This document shows, in pieces, positions 48,601 to 58,290 of a stretch of 64,000 bases of DNA. A program made the translations under genes and the position numbers. The notes under the pieces were generated by a model that did not search any database, had not been told where the DNA came from, and was given only the letters and a program-made list of their open reading frames with translations. The first letter of the stretch is position 1. Each line of letters starts with the position of its first letter. The stretch is taken from NCBI GenBank assembly GCA_030248215.1, contig JASANG010001891.1:24355-88354 (forward strand). Direction: 5' to 3'. The stretch is from Enoplolaimus lenunculus. Taxonomy: Eukaryota; Nematoda; Enoplea; Enoplida; Thoracostomopsidae.

Positions 48601-49498
48601 AGCATTTTATTATATTCGGCACACAACCGTAAACATCCGGTATCCGGTAGGTTTTTACCGGATACGGATATCAATTTTTGCCGGATAATAAACCGGAACC
48701 GGATATCCGGTCGCACCCTAGGTGTGTCCACTATAAATAGCATGCCACTGATTATAGGACAAGTGTAATTTCTGAAATTTAAGGTCGCGGTCTTACCGCC
48801 GTTCAAGAAGTGGAAGCCGAGGTCGAAGACGTTCGGGCAGTAGAACTCCGCCGCGCAAAGGAAGTCCAAGTTACGCTCGTAATAACCGGTAATCATGCCT
48901 TGCTATTAATCTACGTTGTAAAATATTTGTTCATAAATCTGATATGTTGACCTTTAGAATTTTAACATCTTAAGTTTTTGAGTGTTCAGCTCTGAGGCAG
49001 GTACCGGTAATGGTTAAAACCGCAATGTACTCTTTTTCTAACTTCTGTTTTATGTATTGTATACAATTCTGCATACATTGATATCCGTATTCCAGTATAA
49101 CTACTTTATTTTATGTCCTAGCCTAGTTATTGGAAATATGATTATTTTTATTCCAGGAGCTATTCACGCAGCCGCACCCGTTCACGTTCCAGGTATGAAC
49201 CATTGTTTTGTGTTTTACTGAGTGACTACTGTTTTAGTGACTTGTATCTGGCCGACCTTGAAAACTGTGTCTATTCAGCATTTTTCAATCGTTTGTGGTT
49301 AATATTTGTCAGTAGTAAGCGACCTGATATTTTTTCCATAGTGCGAAGTTATGCAAACTATTCGTTTGATTTCGGTTTATGGTTTTTTGAGACCCAGGTA
49401 ATTTTGCTTTTGAGTTTCCCATTAGTCAGCATCATAGTGTGTGTTTTATATTGTGTTAGTGTTCAATTTTTATCTATTTTTTCAGAAGTCGATCGTGA
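42640..49498 (+). CDS. SR-family splicing factor, one RRM plus RS tail (seven exons)
   Basis: The coding exons are 42640-42754, 43465-43517, 46977-47099, 47934-48013, 48784-48888, 49157-49192 and 49486-49498. All have GT-AG borders and the split codons join in frame, giving 174 aa. Residues 5-80 form an RNA-recognition motif with RNP2 LFVGRL (7-12) and RNP1 NYAFVDYE (43-50). The RRM ends IVVEWSKG, then comes a run of seven glycines (91-97). The rest is an arginine/serine tail (RYRSRSRERRRSRSRSYRRS at its core, with SRTPPRKGSP) ending RSRSRSRS. Such proteins bind exonic enhancers in nuclear pre-mRNA and recruit the spliceosome through phosphorylated RS repeats. The VEW-KG end of the RRM recalls SRSF4/5/6- and RS40-like proteins, so no exact orthologue is named. 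Introns 1, 2 and 3-4 hold many MITEs, while all exons are clean. Candidate AATAAA signals lie at 50168 and 50308. Confidence 0.92.
42982..43367. mobile_element. hAT-type MITE (CCGGAACC family) in SR intron 1
   Basis: Ends CAGGGTTCGACTGCAT and ATATCTGGTCGATCCCTG. Subterminal blocks ACCGGAACCGGATA and TCCGGTATCCGC face each other. The flanks ATATGGAC and ATTTAGAC match at 6 of 8 bases, an eroded 8-bp duplication. Confidence 0.65.
43790..44166. mobile_element. hAT-type MITE (CCGGAACC family) in SR intron 2
   Basis: Left CAGACTGCAACCGGAATTAC, right CGGAATTCCGGCTGCACTTTG. Inner blocks repeat TTTACCGGAACC. The target duplication is not clear. It belongs to the CAGGGTGCAACCGG group. Confidence 0.65.
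44186..44615. mobile_element. hAT-type MITE with TAGGGATGTGCCGAT ends in SR intron 2
   Basis: Inverted ends TAGGGATGTGCCGATTAATC and AATCGGCACATCCCTA. The flanks ATATATAC and ACATATAC match at 7 of 8 bases. Subterminal GAATCTGAATCC and GGATTCAGC boxes. It begins 20 bp after the previous MITE. Non-coding. Confidence 0.75.
45080..46316. mobile_element. Larger inverted-repeat element (about 1.2 kb) in SR intron 2, interrupted
   Basis: The arms at 45080-45200 and 46195-46316 are inverted copies sharing TATTAACTCCC, CAGTCAATATTATATA, TTTTGACTCC(A/C)AC and a GAATTCC near the tip. They enclose 1 kb with no ORF of note. A hAT MITE (45439-45899) is inserted inside. The superfamily is unknown and the exact tips are uncertain. 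Confidence 0.6.
45439..45899. mobile_element. hAT MITE with TAGGGATCGACCGGATCC ends, exact 8-bp duplication
   Basis: 461 bp flanked on both sides by CCGCTGAG (45431-45438 and 45900-45907, identical). The ends are TAGGGATCGACCGGATCC and its inverse GGATCCGGTCGTTCTCTA. Subterminal regions are packed with GATCCGGATCC palindromes. The intact duplication shows a clean hAT insertion. It lies within the 45080-46316 element. Confidence 0.85.
46300..46700. repeat. TTCCTGTT/CCGGTTCC-rich element in SR intron 2
   Basis: The left part has AATTCAATTCCTGTATG and AGGAACCGGAATTTTTACGG. The right part has TTCCGGTTCCTTC and ends GTTGGAAGCCTGGTATT, like 18290-18405. The ends are not sharply defined. Confidence 0.5.
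47232..47604. mobile_element. hAT MITE (CAGGGTGCAACCGG family) in SR intron 3, exact duplication
   Basis: 373 bp flanked by ACGTCAGG on both sides (47224-47231 and 47605-47612, identical). The inverted ends are CAGGGTGCAACCGGAATT, followed by several TTCCGGTTCCGG blocks facing each other. It is the best-preserved member of this family in the window and so probably the most recent. Confidence 0.88.
48298..48560 (+). mobile_element. tRNA-derived SINE in SR intron 4
   Basis: The head (48298-48374) resembles a tRNA. Acceptor strands GCTGCGT and CCGCAGC pair at 6 of 7, and there is a D arm GCTC...GAGC. The anticodon stem is ACGGA/TCCGT around GGT (threonine), and box B is GGTTCGAGCC. The T stem does not pair and there are extra bases, so it is not a working tRNA gene. 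A body containing CAGTGGCGTAGCC follows, then an A-rich tail at about 48520-48560. The order pol III head, unrelated body, poly(A) is that of a SINE moved by a LINE. Confidence 0.65.
48612..48720. repeat. Right half of a CCGGAACC-family MITE
   Basis: ACATCCGGTATCCGGTAG, AAACCGGAACCGGATATC and the end CCGGTCGCACCCTA. The left end is missing; it follows the poly(A) tail of the SINE. Confidence 0.6.
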
Positions 49499-49947
49499 AG
49501 CATTAAAGACTTGTACTATATACATACCAGGAACTGATCGAAGAAGCATTATTGGTTATGTATATATAATTTTCAGTGTTACATTCATGAAATTTGTTGG
49601 TTTTAGTGTTCCATTGTTTATTAGTGTCAGATCGCTGTTATAAGTTCTATCAACGTGACTATGGTTTGTTGTCTTTTCAATACTCGCTTTAGGTTGTGAA
49701 ATTTTGGACTATAAATGTTATCAATATTCAAGTACAGAGTATAACAGGATATTCGCTTTTAGTGAAAATCGGTGTTGGTTTTCGTTTCCGCTATTTCGAT
49801 AATTTTTACACTCTGTTAACACCCTGTTTGTGCATCGCTCAAATTTGTAATTAAGAGTACGATTTTCATATTTTGTAAAGTGTGCGAATATGTCCTACCA
49901 CATTCAGTGTTCCAGATTTGTAAAGTTGTGCTGTGACAGTATGTAGC

Positions 49948-50135
49948 GGAGTGCAACCGGAGGCGAAAATGCCAGCTGAAGGTGAACAGTACTATACCCA
50001 TGACGGAGTTGTAGTGAAATTAGATAGTTAAAATGTTTAATTTGCTACTTTTGTCAAAGCTCTGTATGTCTATTGTTTAGGTATTTCATTGTCTTTCTTA
50101 ATCTAATTTTCACTAGACCTTCGGTTGTACCCTGA
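49948..50135. mobile_element. Short CAGGGTGCAACCGG-like element after the SR gene
   Basis: Left AGTGCAACCGGAGGCG, right CTTCGGTTGTACCCTG. It lies in or just past the 3' untranslated region of the SR gene. Target duplication not recognised. Confidence 0.55.
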
Positions 50136-50317
50136 TTGATTTATATGTATTAACAAAATCGCGGCGAAATAAACTTGTGGGTTTTTTTTGTTGAGCGACA
50201 GCATATACAGAGAAAGAAAGTGTACGGGATCGGGGTTTGTGCATGGGTATGTATGAAGCGTTTTTGTTTTTCCTCTGTCGCTTTTGAAAATACGATCTAA
50301 TTTCAGCAATAAAGATT

Positions 50318-50560
50318 TTTGGGTGCTCTGAATCTGAATGTATAAATTGTCTACAAACCTTCAAAACCGATAATTTAATAGTTAGCTAATTCGCATAATT
50401 GATTAGCCAAAATTAGGCTTTTTATAGTGTTTCTCTAATTATTGGGGTTTTGAAGGGTTTTGGTGCGCGAATCTGAATCAATTGTTTACACACCTCCAAA
50501 ATCAATAAATGAATGGTTAGCTGATACTAATTTGCATATTAGCTTAGTTGCATAAGTGTG
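50318..50560 (+). repeat. Two-unit tandem repeat (AGTTAGCTAA family), locus 2
   Basis: Unit 1 contains GAATCTGAATG, ACAAACCTTCAAAACCG, AATAGTTAGCTAATTCGC and AAAATTAGG. Unit 2, about 130 bp on, contains GAATCTGAATCAATTG, ACACACCTCCAAAATC and AATGGTTAGCTGA. Same family as 39369-39660. Confidence 0.55.
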
Positions 50561-50720
50561 TTCGAGTTTCACTCAATGCATGTAGTCCCACTATAACTGG
50601 TCATAAGGGAAAAACTTAAAAGCCAATTCAGTGTTCAAATTGAAATCAGAACCCTATTTTCCAAGGAATTTCTGTCAGAAAGGAAAACTTAAAAGCCAAT
50701 TCAGTGTTCGAAATCAGTTA

Positions 50721-51118
50721 CTGTAGTGACCCGAATAAGAAGGGGGAACTGATATTTATTTGGCCTCTCCACAGGGTGGCCCCCCTTGATATTCGGTTAC
50801 AGACTGTTATTTATTTTCATCCAGCCCTCCGTCACACTTTACTGATATATCCGGTATTGCAACTATCCGTTGAATTAAACGTTTTTGATTGCATCAAAGA
50901 CTTGAACGATAATGCAACGTTACTTTGGAATGTTACTTTCAAAACTTAGTACGCTTTAAAGTTTCTAACTGAAATTAATTTGGCCCTCTAGTCATTTATT
51001 CACTACAATTAGGGATAATTTACATTTATGGACTCTAAATAGGGTTTAGGGAAACTATCCGCTTACGGACTCTTATTAGGGATACGGTCTCCTATTGATT
51101 GGGACTCAAAATGGGGAT
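50721..51118. mobile_element. CTGTAGTGACCCG MITE, one end lost
   Basis: Begins CTGTAGTGACCCGAATAAG after TA; the inner blocks are in reverse order to the 13.6 kb copy (AATTAGGGATAATTTACAT, CCGCTTACGGACTCTTATT). The right inverted end is missing after CTCAAAATGGGG. Confidence 0.75.
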
Positions 51119-51647
51119 TTACGTAAAACATGACTACTTGTATGCCATAATTATTGAAAGCAGTGGTTTGACAGTCGCTGCCGCGAGACAAACATGTTCC
51201 AGGCTAGCTTTACTATAAACGTGGAACTCGCTGTCGAGAAATGGATGCGTTTGTACGCTCGTAGGTTTTGCATTATATAACAGAAGCCCCTGGAGGTTCA
51301 CACTAGCCATCTAAACATTAAAACCATATTACGAGTGTGAAGTTGTGTAGCTATCCACAGTTTGGTTATGTATACAATCTCGGTAGGTGAAACGCTTTCA
51401 GTGTGGTATACGTTAATTCAAACCTCAAGTTAACGTTTGGCATCCTTCGCTAATGTAAGGAATTTTATACTAAGCAAGTACACAGTGCAACTAAAATGTA
51501 AACTAGGTACAAAGCAATTACGAAATTGAAATATTATATTTTTGTATTGTATATACTATATTTGAATGTGTTGAATCATAAGGTTTGTTTCTACAAAATA
51601 ATTTTCTGCGTCGGTGGAATTTTATTTTTTGACATTGCTTTATAGAT

Positions 51648-51820
51648 ATTTTAAAAACAAAATTCGTTTTAACTATGCTTTTCGCTTCCGCGTTCTGTAC
51701 ATTTCTGTTACTGCTATCTGTGGAGCATTATTTGGCCTAGGTAGATTCTTGCTCCGATTTCGGCATTTTGGATTAATAGGAAAGTTTGTTTACGCAATGA
51801 ACTTCGTTCTTTATACATTG
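51648..51820 (+). CDS. Possible exon encoding membrane segments
   Basis: An acceptor-like TTGCTTTATAG precedes an open frame reading VLYISVTAICGALFGLG and continuing FGLIGKFVYAMNFVLYTL, two hydrophobic stretches separated by arginines. It ends at a donor-like GTAAAG (the frame itself stops at 51841). The pattern could suit a multi-pass membrane enzyme; a faint likeness to glycerol-phosphate acyltransferase leaders was noted but is not enough to name it. No partner exons were found between the SR gene and the GT92 gene. Confidence 0.22.
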
Positions 51821-52039
51821 AGTAAAGCTTTAAAATTTTGATCTAACTGATGTTTCTGTATGTGAGGAAATTTACTTATTTTAAACGCCACATAACCTAC
51901 CTAATTTTGTTTCCCAACTTGCCTTCAGCAAAATTTACCGATCTCTGGATCAGGGGAATATTTAATTGGTTGAATACTGACACTGGCTAATGCAAGTTGT
52001 GTAAAGATAGACATAGGAGTCTTTCAAGTTTCATCAATA

Positions 52040-52672
52040 TGTACTTTCAAAACTTAAGTATGCTTTAAAGTGTCGAACACTGCTTTTTGGTCCTCGAGTC
52101 ATTTATGCACTGCAATTAGAGATATATAGTTGAATTTATGGACTTAGGGTTTAGGGAATCTATCCGCTTACTGACTGTTATAGGAAACGGACTCCTATTG
52201 TCACTCAAAATGGAGACCCTTTATTCGGCTCACTATAGTACGTTATAAAACTGTTTTTATTATTTTTGACCAATCCGAAGCTGGTTTAGGGACTCTATCC
52301 GCTTACGGACTCTTATTATGGATACGGACTCCTATTGATTCGGACTAGAAATGGGAACCCCTCTTATTCGGGTCAGTACAGTATCCGTTGAATTAAACGT
52401 TGTTTGTCTTGTGTCAATAGCTTGAGCGGTACAAGGTTATACTTAGGAATGTATATTCAAAACTTAAGTACGCTTTAAAGTTTCAAACTCAAATTATTTG
52501 GTCCTGGAGTCATTTATGCGCTACAATTAGGGATAATTAACATTTATGGACTTTAACTGAGGTTTAGGGACTCTATCCGCTTACGGACTCTTATTAGGGA
52601 TACGAACTCCTATTGGGACTCAAAATGGGGGCCCGTCCTCTTATTACACTCCTTTTATTCGGGTCAATACAG
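52040..52672. mobile_element. Three partial CTGTAGTGACCCG MITE copies in tandem
   Basis: Fragments at 52040-52238, 52283-52381 and 52384-52672 point the same way. Each ends with a TATTCGGGTCA(A/G)TACAG-like tip or close variant and carries CTATCCGCTTACGGACTC. The last one ends 226 bp before the stop codon of the GT92 gene. Confidence 0.7.
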
Positions 52673-52897
52673 TATATACCTCACTATTTTTCATTACAGA
52701 TATGCTGCTATTATTTGAAACGCAGCTGTCATTATTTCTTTGAAATTTTAGAAATATCGGCGAATATTTGCACATCCCAATTCTGTTGGCAGCAAAACAA
52801 AACATTTTTGAAGCTTTTATACTTGAATATCTGTTTTTTGTTTCCGTTATTTTGTATCGTTATCCTTTTCCGTTATTTTTCGTTTACACCTTCATAT

Positions 52898-54451
52898 TCA
52901 TCGCAGTCTTTTTCGAAAACGCAACTCAAGTTCTGGTACATTTACCAGCATTCTTCGTAGTTTTGACCCGTATCTTTCGGGAATAATCCGGTCTTCGAAT
53001 GTTGGCCCATTACATTCAGGTATAAACTGGAGTGATCGCGCACAATTTTTATAGTGAAAATTTTGGCCCAATTCCGACGGCATTCGGCCAACCTGATAAA
53101 CTGCATCATCAGACACACGGCTGATATGGTGTATACCCATTTCAAATATCCGTTCAGGTTTAACCGTACATTTAGTCAATCTTGTATCCAGAGTTTGCTT
53201 TCGTTTCACTGTTTTGAATGTCACTATATCGTTGCTGTGTTTTCTTCGATTTTTACCATTAAAACGTTCAGGTTGAAAATAGGCAGTGCTTGCACAAACT
53301 CCTGCGATTTGTCGAGTGGTCGCTGAAGAGTTACCTACCTCCGGGTGTAATTTTATGTTGCTGTTGCCGAAACTGACGTCGAAAATTTGAGACAAGCTGT
53401 GATTAGCTTGTTGCGGTACTAAAAATTCATCTAAATCGTTAAATATTACATATTTCGATAGGCCCATATTTCGATACAAACAATCTTCGACCGCAACCAT
53501 TTGACCGTAATTCCAAATTTCATGACGCTTGTATGGTAGTTTAAACGAAATTAACGTTAATTGTCCAAGATTCATAAAATAAATTAGTACTCGACCAATG
53601 TCCAAACTCAGCTCACCAAGATTAGCATAAACAAATATGTGAGCACTGCCGAGCAGTTGGTAAAGTAGAACAAACTCGGCAATCATTTCTGGCGTATAAT
53701 GGTCGCCGTGCAAAACAGGGGTGCAAACTGACACGTTATAGGTTGGTGCATTTCCATAACTAGGAAAGAATTCGCTGCTTACCGGCTTTATTAATGAGTC
53801 AAACTTAACTTCAGTTGAAATGTTTGATTGTTGTTGAGTAGTAATGGTCAATTTTAACTTCTCTAATAAGTCACACTTGTGATCGGATTCAAGTTGCTTA
53901 ACCCACCATGGTAATGGACAGGAAACTATGAAACCCTTTGCTGGTAAATTATGATTTTCACACAATTCATATGTTGTTCCGGCGAAACTGGCGGAATTAT
54001 ACTGTTTTGAGATTTTGTGGCTTTGATATAGGCATTGAAATTTTGGGATTTGGTTTTTAAATTGTAGTTTTGTTAAAATTGACCGATCATGATAAACAAT
54101 AATGATTAAGCGAGTGTGTCCTGATTCGTATCCGTTTCGAGCATCTAAATATGCTGAATAAAGTTTGATGTTATGAGATAACGGAATAAACGTTTTATTT
54201 ACAAACGATTGACGGTGATGGAAGCAATCATTGGGACAGTTTGCGGCTGATTCAAATGTATTTGAAATGCATCGTTGGATTTGGTTTATATTATTTCGCC
54301 ATAATTGTTGATTGCGGACCACGGTGAACTTATTGCTTTGGAAAGTTGATAGTTGAACGGTTAAGTCATAACCGTGTTTATTAATTACAAAAATAACAGC
54401 AATCACGAGACAGAGATAACCAATAGGAAGCCATCGTTTTGGGTAAACCAT
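52898..54451 (-). CDS. GT92 (DUF23) family glycosyltransferase, intronless, 517 aa
   Basis: A single uninterrupted frame of 517 codons starting at ATG 54451. Residues 10-25 (IGYLCLVIAVIFVINK) form a membrane anchor after a short basic start, as in Golgi type II enzymes. The catalytic domain spans about 235-510. Seen motifs are CTPVLHGD, WNYGQMVAVEDCLYR (313-327), the metal-binding NDLDEFLVP (338-346) and MGIHHISRV near 438-446. Family members transfer galactose to sugar chains; the best-known, worm GALT-1, adds it to core fucose of N-glycans. The true substrate here cannot be told. Several N-glycosylation sites (NKT 85, NVS 239, NHS 350, NSS 374) are present. The lack of introns beside two heavily split genes suggests a retrocopy or a lineage-expanded intronless group. 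It is convergent to the SR gene. Confidence 0.9.
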   Translation of the reverse strand: MVYPKRWLPIGYLCLVIAVIFVINKHGYDLTVQLSTFQSNKFTVVRNQQLWRNNINQIQRCISNTFESAANCPNDCFHHRQSFVNKTFIPLSHNIKLYSAYLDARNGYESGHTRLIIIVYHDRSILTKLQFKNQIPKFQCLYQSHKISKQYNSASFAGTTYELCENHNLPAKGFIVSCPLPWWVKQLESDHKCDLLEKLKLTITTQQQSNISTEVKFDSLIKPVSSEFFPSYGNAPTYNVSVCTPVLHGDHYTPEMIAEFVLLYQLLGSAHIFVYANLGELSLDIGRVLIYFMNLGQLTLISFKLPYKRHEIWNYGQMVAVEDCLYRNMGLSKYVIFNDLDEFLVPQQANHSLSQIFDVSFGNSNIKLHPEVGNSSATTRQIAGVCASTAYFQPERFNGKNRRKHSNDIVTFKTVKRKQTLDTRLTKCTVKPERIFEMGIHHISRVSDDAVYQVGRMPSELGQNFHYKNCARSLQFIPECNGPTFEDRIIPERYGSKLRRMLVNVPELELRFRKRLR

Positions 54452-56818
54452 TTAATACTAAACTAATTGTATAAGTGCTAGGGTTTGTAGTTTCGACTGG
54501 AACTATAGGTTATAGTTCATATAGTCCATTAAACGACTGCATAAATATCAAAAGTTGAATGAAATTGGAGGAAATATTTATTTTCTTCAATTTCAATATC
54601 ATCGTTTGTTACAGAAATCTTAAATTTATAAAATATTCGCTCGAAGGGCCTACTTAAGTACTTTATTCTCGATTTATTAAACCCTGTAACTTGGTTGCAT
54701 ACAAAATGCACTAGCTTGCTTATGAGGTCTCGGGCAAATTAATATTCCATGTAACAACTGCAAGTGGCAGAGTTACTTCGAAACCACTTCTCGTTTCGTC
54801 CGTTTAGCGAAGCGCCATCAAACCTAATGAATTGAACAAACATTGTGATGTTTTACATTGGAATTTTAAAACTTAAGCTTTTTCACGCCCCAGAGCTAAG
54901 CAAAAGTAACATTTGCTAGATGCAAAAACAATTAAGTTATTAAGCGGAAAAATTGTCATTTCTGAAAAATTATGAACGTATTCCGAAAGGTAGTATATTC
55001 GAGAATTTCTATATACCTATAGCCATAACAACAGCTGCCGGTGGTTTACTCTGTTTTTCAATTAAAATTTGAGGCCCCTTGAGCATTATATACTAAAAAC
55101 AAGTTTGGTACGGTATAAAACAAACCTAATTATAGTGTGTTAATTTTCATTTGTTTCAGCTTGAAGATATTAGGTCTTTAAACAGAAACTTGAAATTTGG
55201 TACGATGCCTAAATGAACTTTAGGAATGACAAACGTTATTATTCTTGAACTAATTGAAAACATTAATTTATTATTTGATATATGTTGATATAGCATTCTA
55301 TAAGTGAAATATACATAGGCACCGGATATGAAAAATATCCGGATATGTATTCGAAATGAAACGCGTATCCGAATATCCAGATATTCGGATATTCGCTGGA
55401 TATCCGAAATGCGACTGTGTAAAAATTGAAATAATTTACGCGGTTTCACCATTAAAGCAGCTGAAGTTGACGAAAAATTCTTGTTCAACCCTTAGTCATA
55501 TTATTTGCATTAGGTATATATTATTTCATGATGATTAAAAATCTTCGTTTTCAAAACATGTCAAAATTCCAAAAACTTCAGTTTAGCCTGATATTTATCG
55601 GTAGAATAACTTTGTATTTTTAAGTTATATCTCAAAAGTAGCCCAGTGAAAATTTTGCGTCGAATACGCACCGTCAATTACTAAATTTATGGCTTATAGT
55701 TGTTCCGTTTAGACAATAATCAGATTCATTCGTTTAATGAAATTAGAGCTTTTTGATAGTCTGAGTTTTTATTTTTAATCAAAGGTCATTAAAAACAAAA
55801 AAGATCCTAAAAAATAATAGATTTCTGAACTGTTGAAAATATTACACTTTGGTTCCGCAGTAAGTCCCTATGAGATCACAAAAAGTGAACTGCAAAAACT
55901 TGGCTAAAAATACGTACAATATGTTATAGCTAACACAGATTGGTGACATTAAAAATTGCACATATCTTTTACTTCGGTATAGAAGCTATACATACCGCAT
56001 GAAACCTAACAAATAATAACCAACGTTCTAAACACTTCTGTAAATTGGTGCCTGATCTGATCGCTTAAAATGATTAATCTGGATTGCACAGATAAGAGAG
56101 ATAGACCGGAAAAAAGTTATAATCTAATAATTGACTCAGATTGTTCTCATGAGAACGCGAAAGTTGTTGTATATTTTATGTGGTGGCGCATAGCAACAAG
56201 AAACATTTCTCTTATCAAATTAAAAACAGACGGCTTATAGACAAAATTGCAACGCTTATAAGCGAGCAAATACCTTAGGGATAATATATATTCGAAGATA
56301 TCTTTAACACAATTCAGGGTTTCAATCGGAAGTACATTTTGTCGAAGATGAATTGGAGTCGGAATTTAAGTTTTAGTATTGTATTAATGTACGACTTTTG
56401 ACTTTTGTTGCAGTATGTCTGTCTGTATTGTCCATAGTTTTAGTATAAAAATTGCTTGTATAGCTGACAGTATTAGCGATCTACTAATGCTGTAAACATA
56501 TTAATGGAGGCTTGCCAATTTTAATAGCAGCCTGCTAATCATCAGAGCACTGGATCAGTTCGGCTTTAATTTAAAATACATTTAAGCATTTTTAGCATTT
56601 CAAAACTTAAATATCATGTCTTATGAAACATAAATAACAGGCTACGAGTTTTGGAAATAAACCAATTCTATGGAGTGCCGTTATCACTAGAATATTAAGT
56701 TTAGATGTTATAATTCGTTTAAAGCTAAAACTTAAAGTTTTTAATTGCAGTCACATGTTGATGACTATCCAAGTAATTTGCCCTACTAGATGTTGTTCAA
56801 ATAGCAACTGTGTATACT
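54452..56818. other. Upstream of the GT92 gene; mostly nothing identifiable
   Basis: Promoter sequences for the GT92 gene should lie just right of 54451, but none is clear. At 55318-55410 is a GGATATCCG-rich block related to the hAT MITEs (ACCGGATATG, CGGATATTCG). The rest is AT-rich with no supported exon. Confidence 0.4.
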
Positions 56819-57671
56819 TTGTAGTGACCCGAGTAAGAGGGGGCTGATATTTTTTGGTATCTCCAGACGGTACCCCCACTTATTTGGTTGCGGACTACTG
56901 TTTATTTTTAACCCGCCAATATCAAAACCTTGAGCGAGATTGCAAAGTTATATTTAAGGATGTACTTTCAAACAAGCGAGGATCCAGGGGGGTTGGGAAG
57001 ATGTATCCTCCCACCGGCCGCCGAGTGTAAACTTTTTCAGAGTGAAAATCAAACTACAATGCAAATTTTTGCGCCGATATCTCAAGATTTCACAGTTGTT
57101 TAGGGGCTTCGCCTCGCAACTCAACACAAGTAATTTTCTATGTGCTTTGACCATTTTCTAAGCCACGGAAGATGACCGACGAACATTTAACGGGATTGGC
57201 TTTGATGTATATTCATCTCAACGCTAACAACGATGTCATAGACTAGAAATTTAAGCAACATCCGCTGTAATGAGAACATCTTCTCTACTTTGAGGTTCTT
57301 CTCGTTAGACATACGTTATATACGTATGAGTATGTGTGTGTACTTGTAGCTGCTTTTATATGCGTAAAAATATGTATGAACATGTGCCAAAACTTAGCAT
57401 TTTCCACTTGGGCATTCCAAAACGAGGAAGTTCTGGATCCGCCGCTACTTTCAAAGTTTAAGTATACTTTTAAGTTTCGAAAACTGCAGGTATTTGGAGC
57501 TGGAGTCATTTATGCTCTACAATTTGGGATAAATTGAGTTTATGCACTCTAATCAAAGTTAGTTTACTCTATCCGCTTACGAAATCTTATTGGGGATCCG
57601 GACTCCTATTGGTTGAGACTCAATATAGGGACACGCTCATATTTACCACCCTCTTATTTGGGTCACTACAG
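56819..57671. mobile_element. CTGTAGTGACCCG MITE carrying a 473-bp insertion
   Basis: Both inverted ends are present (GTAGTGACCCGAGTAAGAGG and CCTCTTATTTGGGTCACTAC). The inner order is as in the 59.6 kb copy but split at 56973-57445 by foreign DNA. The insertion is flanked by TACTTTCAAA on both sides (56963-56972 and 57446-57455). Confidence 0.75.
56973..57445. mobile_element. Unknown element with GCGAGGATCCAG-like ends, nested
   Basis: Begins CAAGCGAGGATCCAGGGGGG and ends TTCTGGATCCGCCGC, short imperfect inverted ends. It is bounded by a 10-bp direct repeat of the host MITE (TACTTTCAAA). No coding potential is seen. It is a non-autonomous DNA transposon of undetermined family. Confidence 0.65.
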
Positions 57672-57835
57672 CCCTAGGAAAAGCAAATAGATTAAATACA
57701 AACAGACAAAACCACAGACAAAAGTTAAGCTCAATCAGATAACCGAAAATCCGATTTACGGTGTCAGAATAGCAGCCAGCTGAAATCGAAACCCCAGTTT
57801 TGGAGGAATTATAGCCGTAATCGGAATTCCATTAA

Positions 57836-57990
57836 GAACTCTGGCCGCGATGCACGATAAAATTTATTTACTAAAGATTTTCGCACGCCACCAAAAGATT
57901 TTGCTATATTTTTGTTATAAACGCATAGCGGCTGCGTGCGGCGCCGGGCGGCGTCGTCCGTCACAATAAAGTATAGCTCAACCCTATTTC
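57836..57990. repeat. Relative of the CUB-intron inverted-repeat element
   Basis: On the minus strand: GGGTTGAGCTATACTTTATT, a GC-rich stretch with CGGCGCCGCACGC, then ATAACAAAAATATAGCAAAA. This matches the right arm at 4430-4567. The left part has CTGGCCGCGATGCACGA, also found near 1275. Confidence 0.6.
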
Positions 57991-58290
57991 TGACGGCGCT
58001 GCCTAAAAATCGCACGGTGCACGAACTGATTTGCTGGATAATTTCACAGTCCGCTTAAACAGATTTGCAAATGGTGTTTAGCACTCTTCCTACTTTAGTA
58101 TTTTATGTGCGACTTAAAAGATTAACGGACATGACAATCAACAAAAAAGCTACCGAACATGTGAGTTCTACCCCACGAAGGAGTCCAACTAAAGCGGATG
58201 AACTAAAAATACATAACAGGCAGTAAACCGAATAGCAAGCGATTAGTATCAATTGGCAACATAAATATCATTTCCGTCTTGTTCGGATCC

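Noticed and set aside
49203-49643. 146-codon ORF taken as a separate membrane-protein gene
   Set aside because: It starts just after SR exon 6 and crosses the last SR exon; it has no own start context. It is better described as a possible retained-intron extension of the SR gene.
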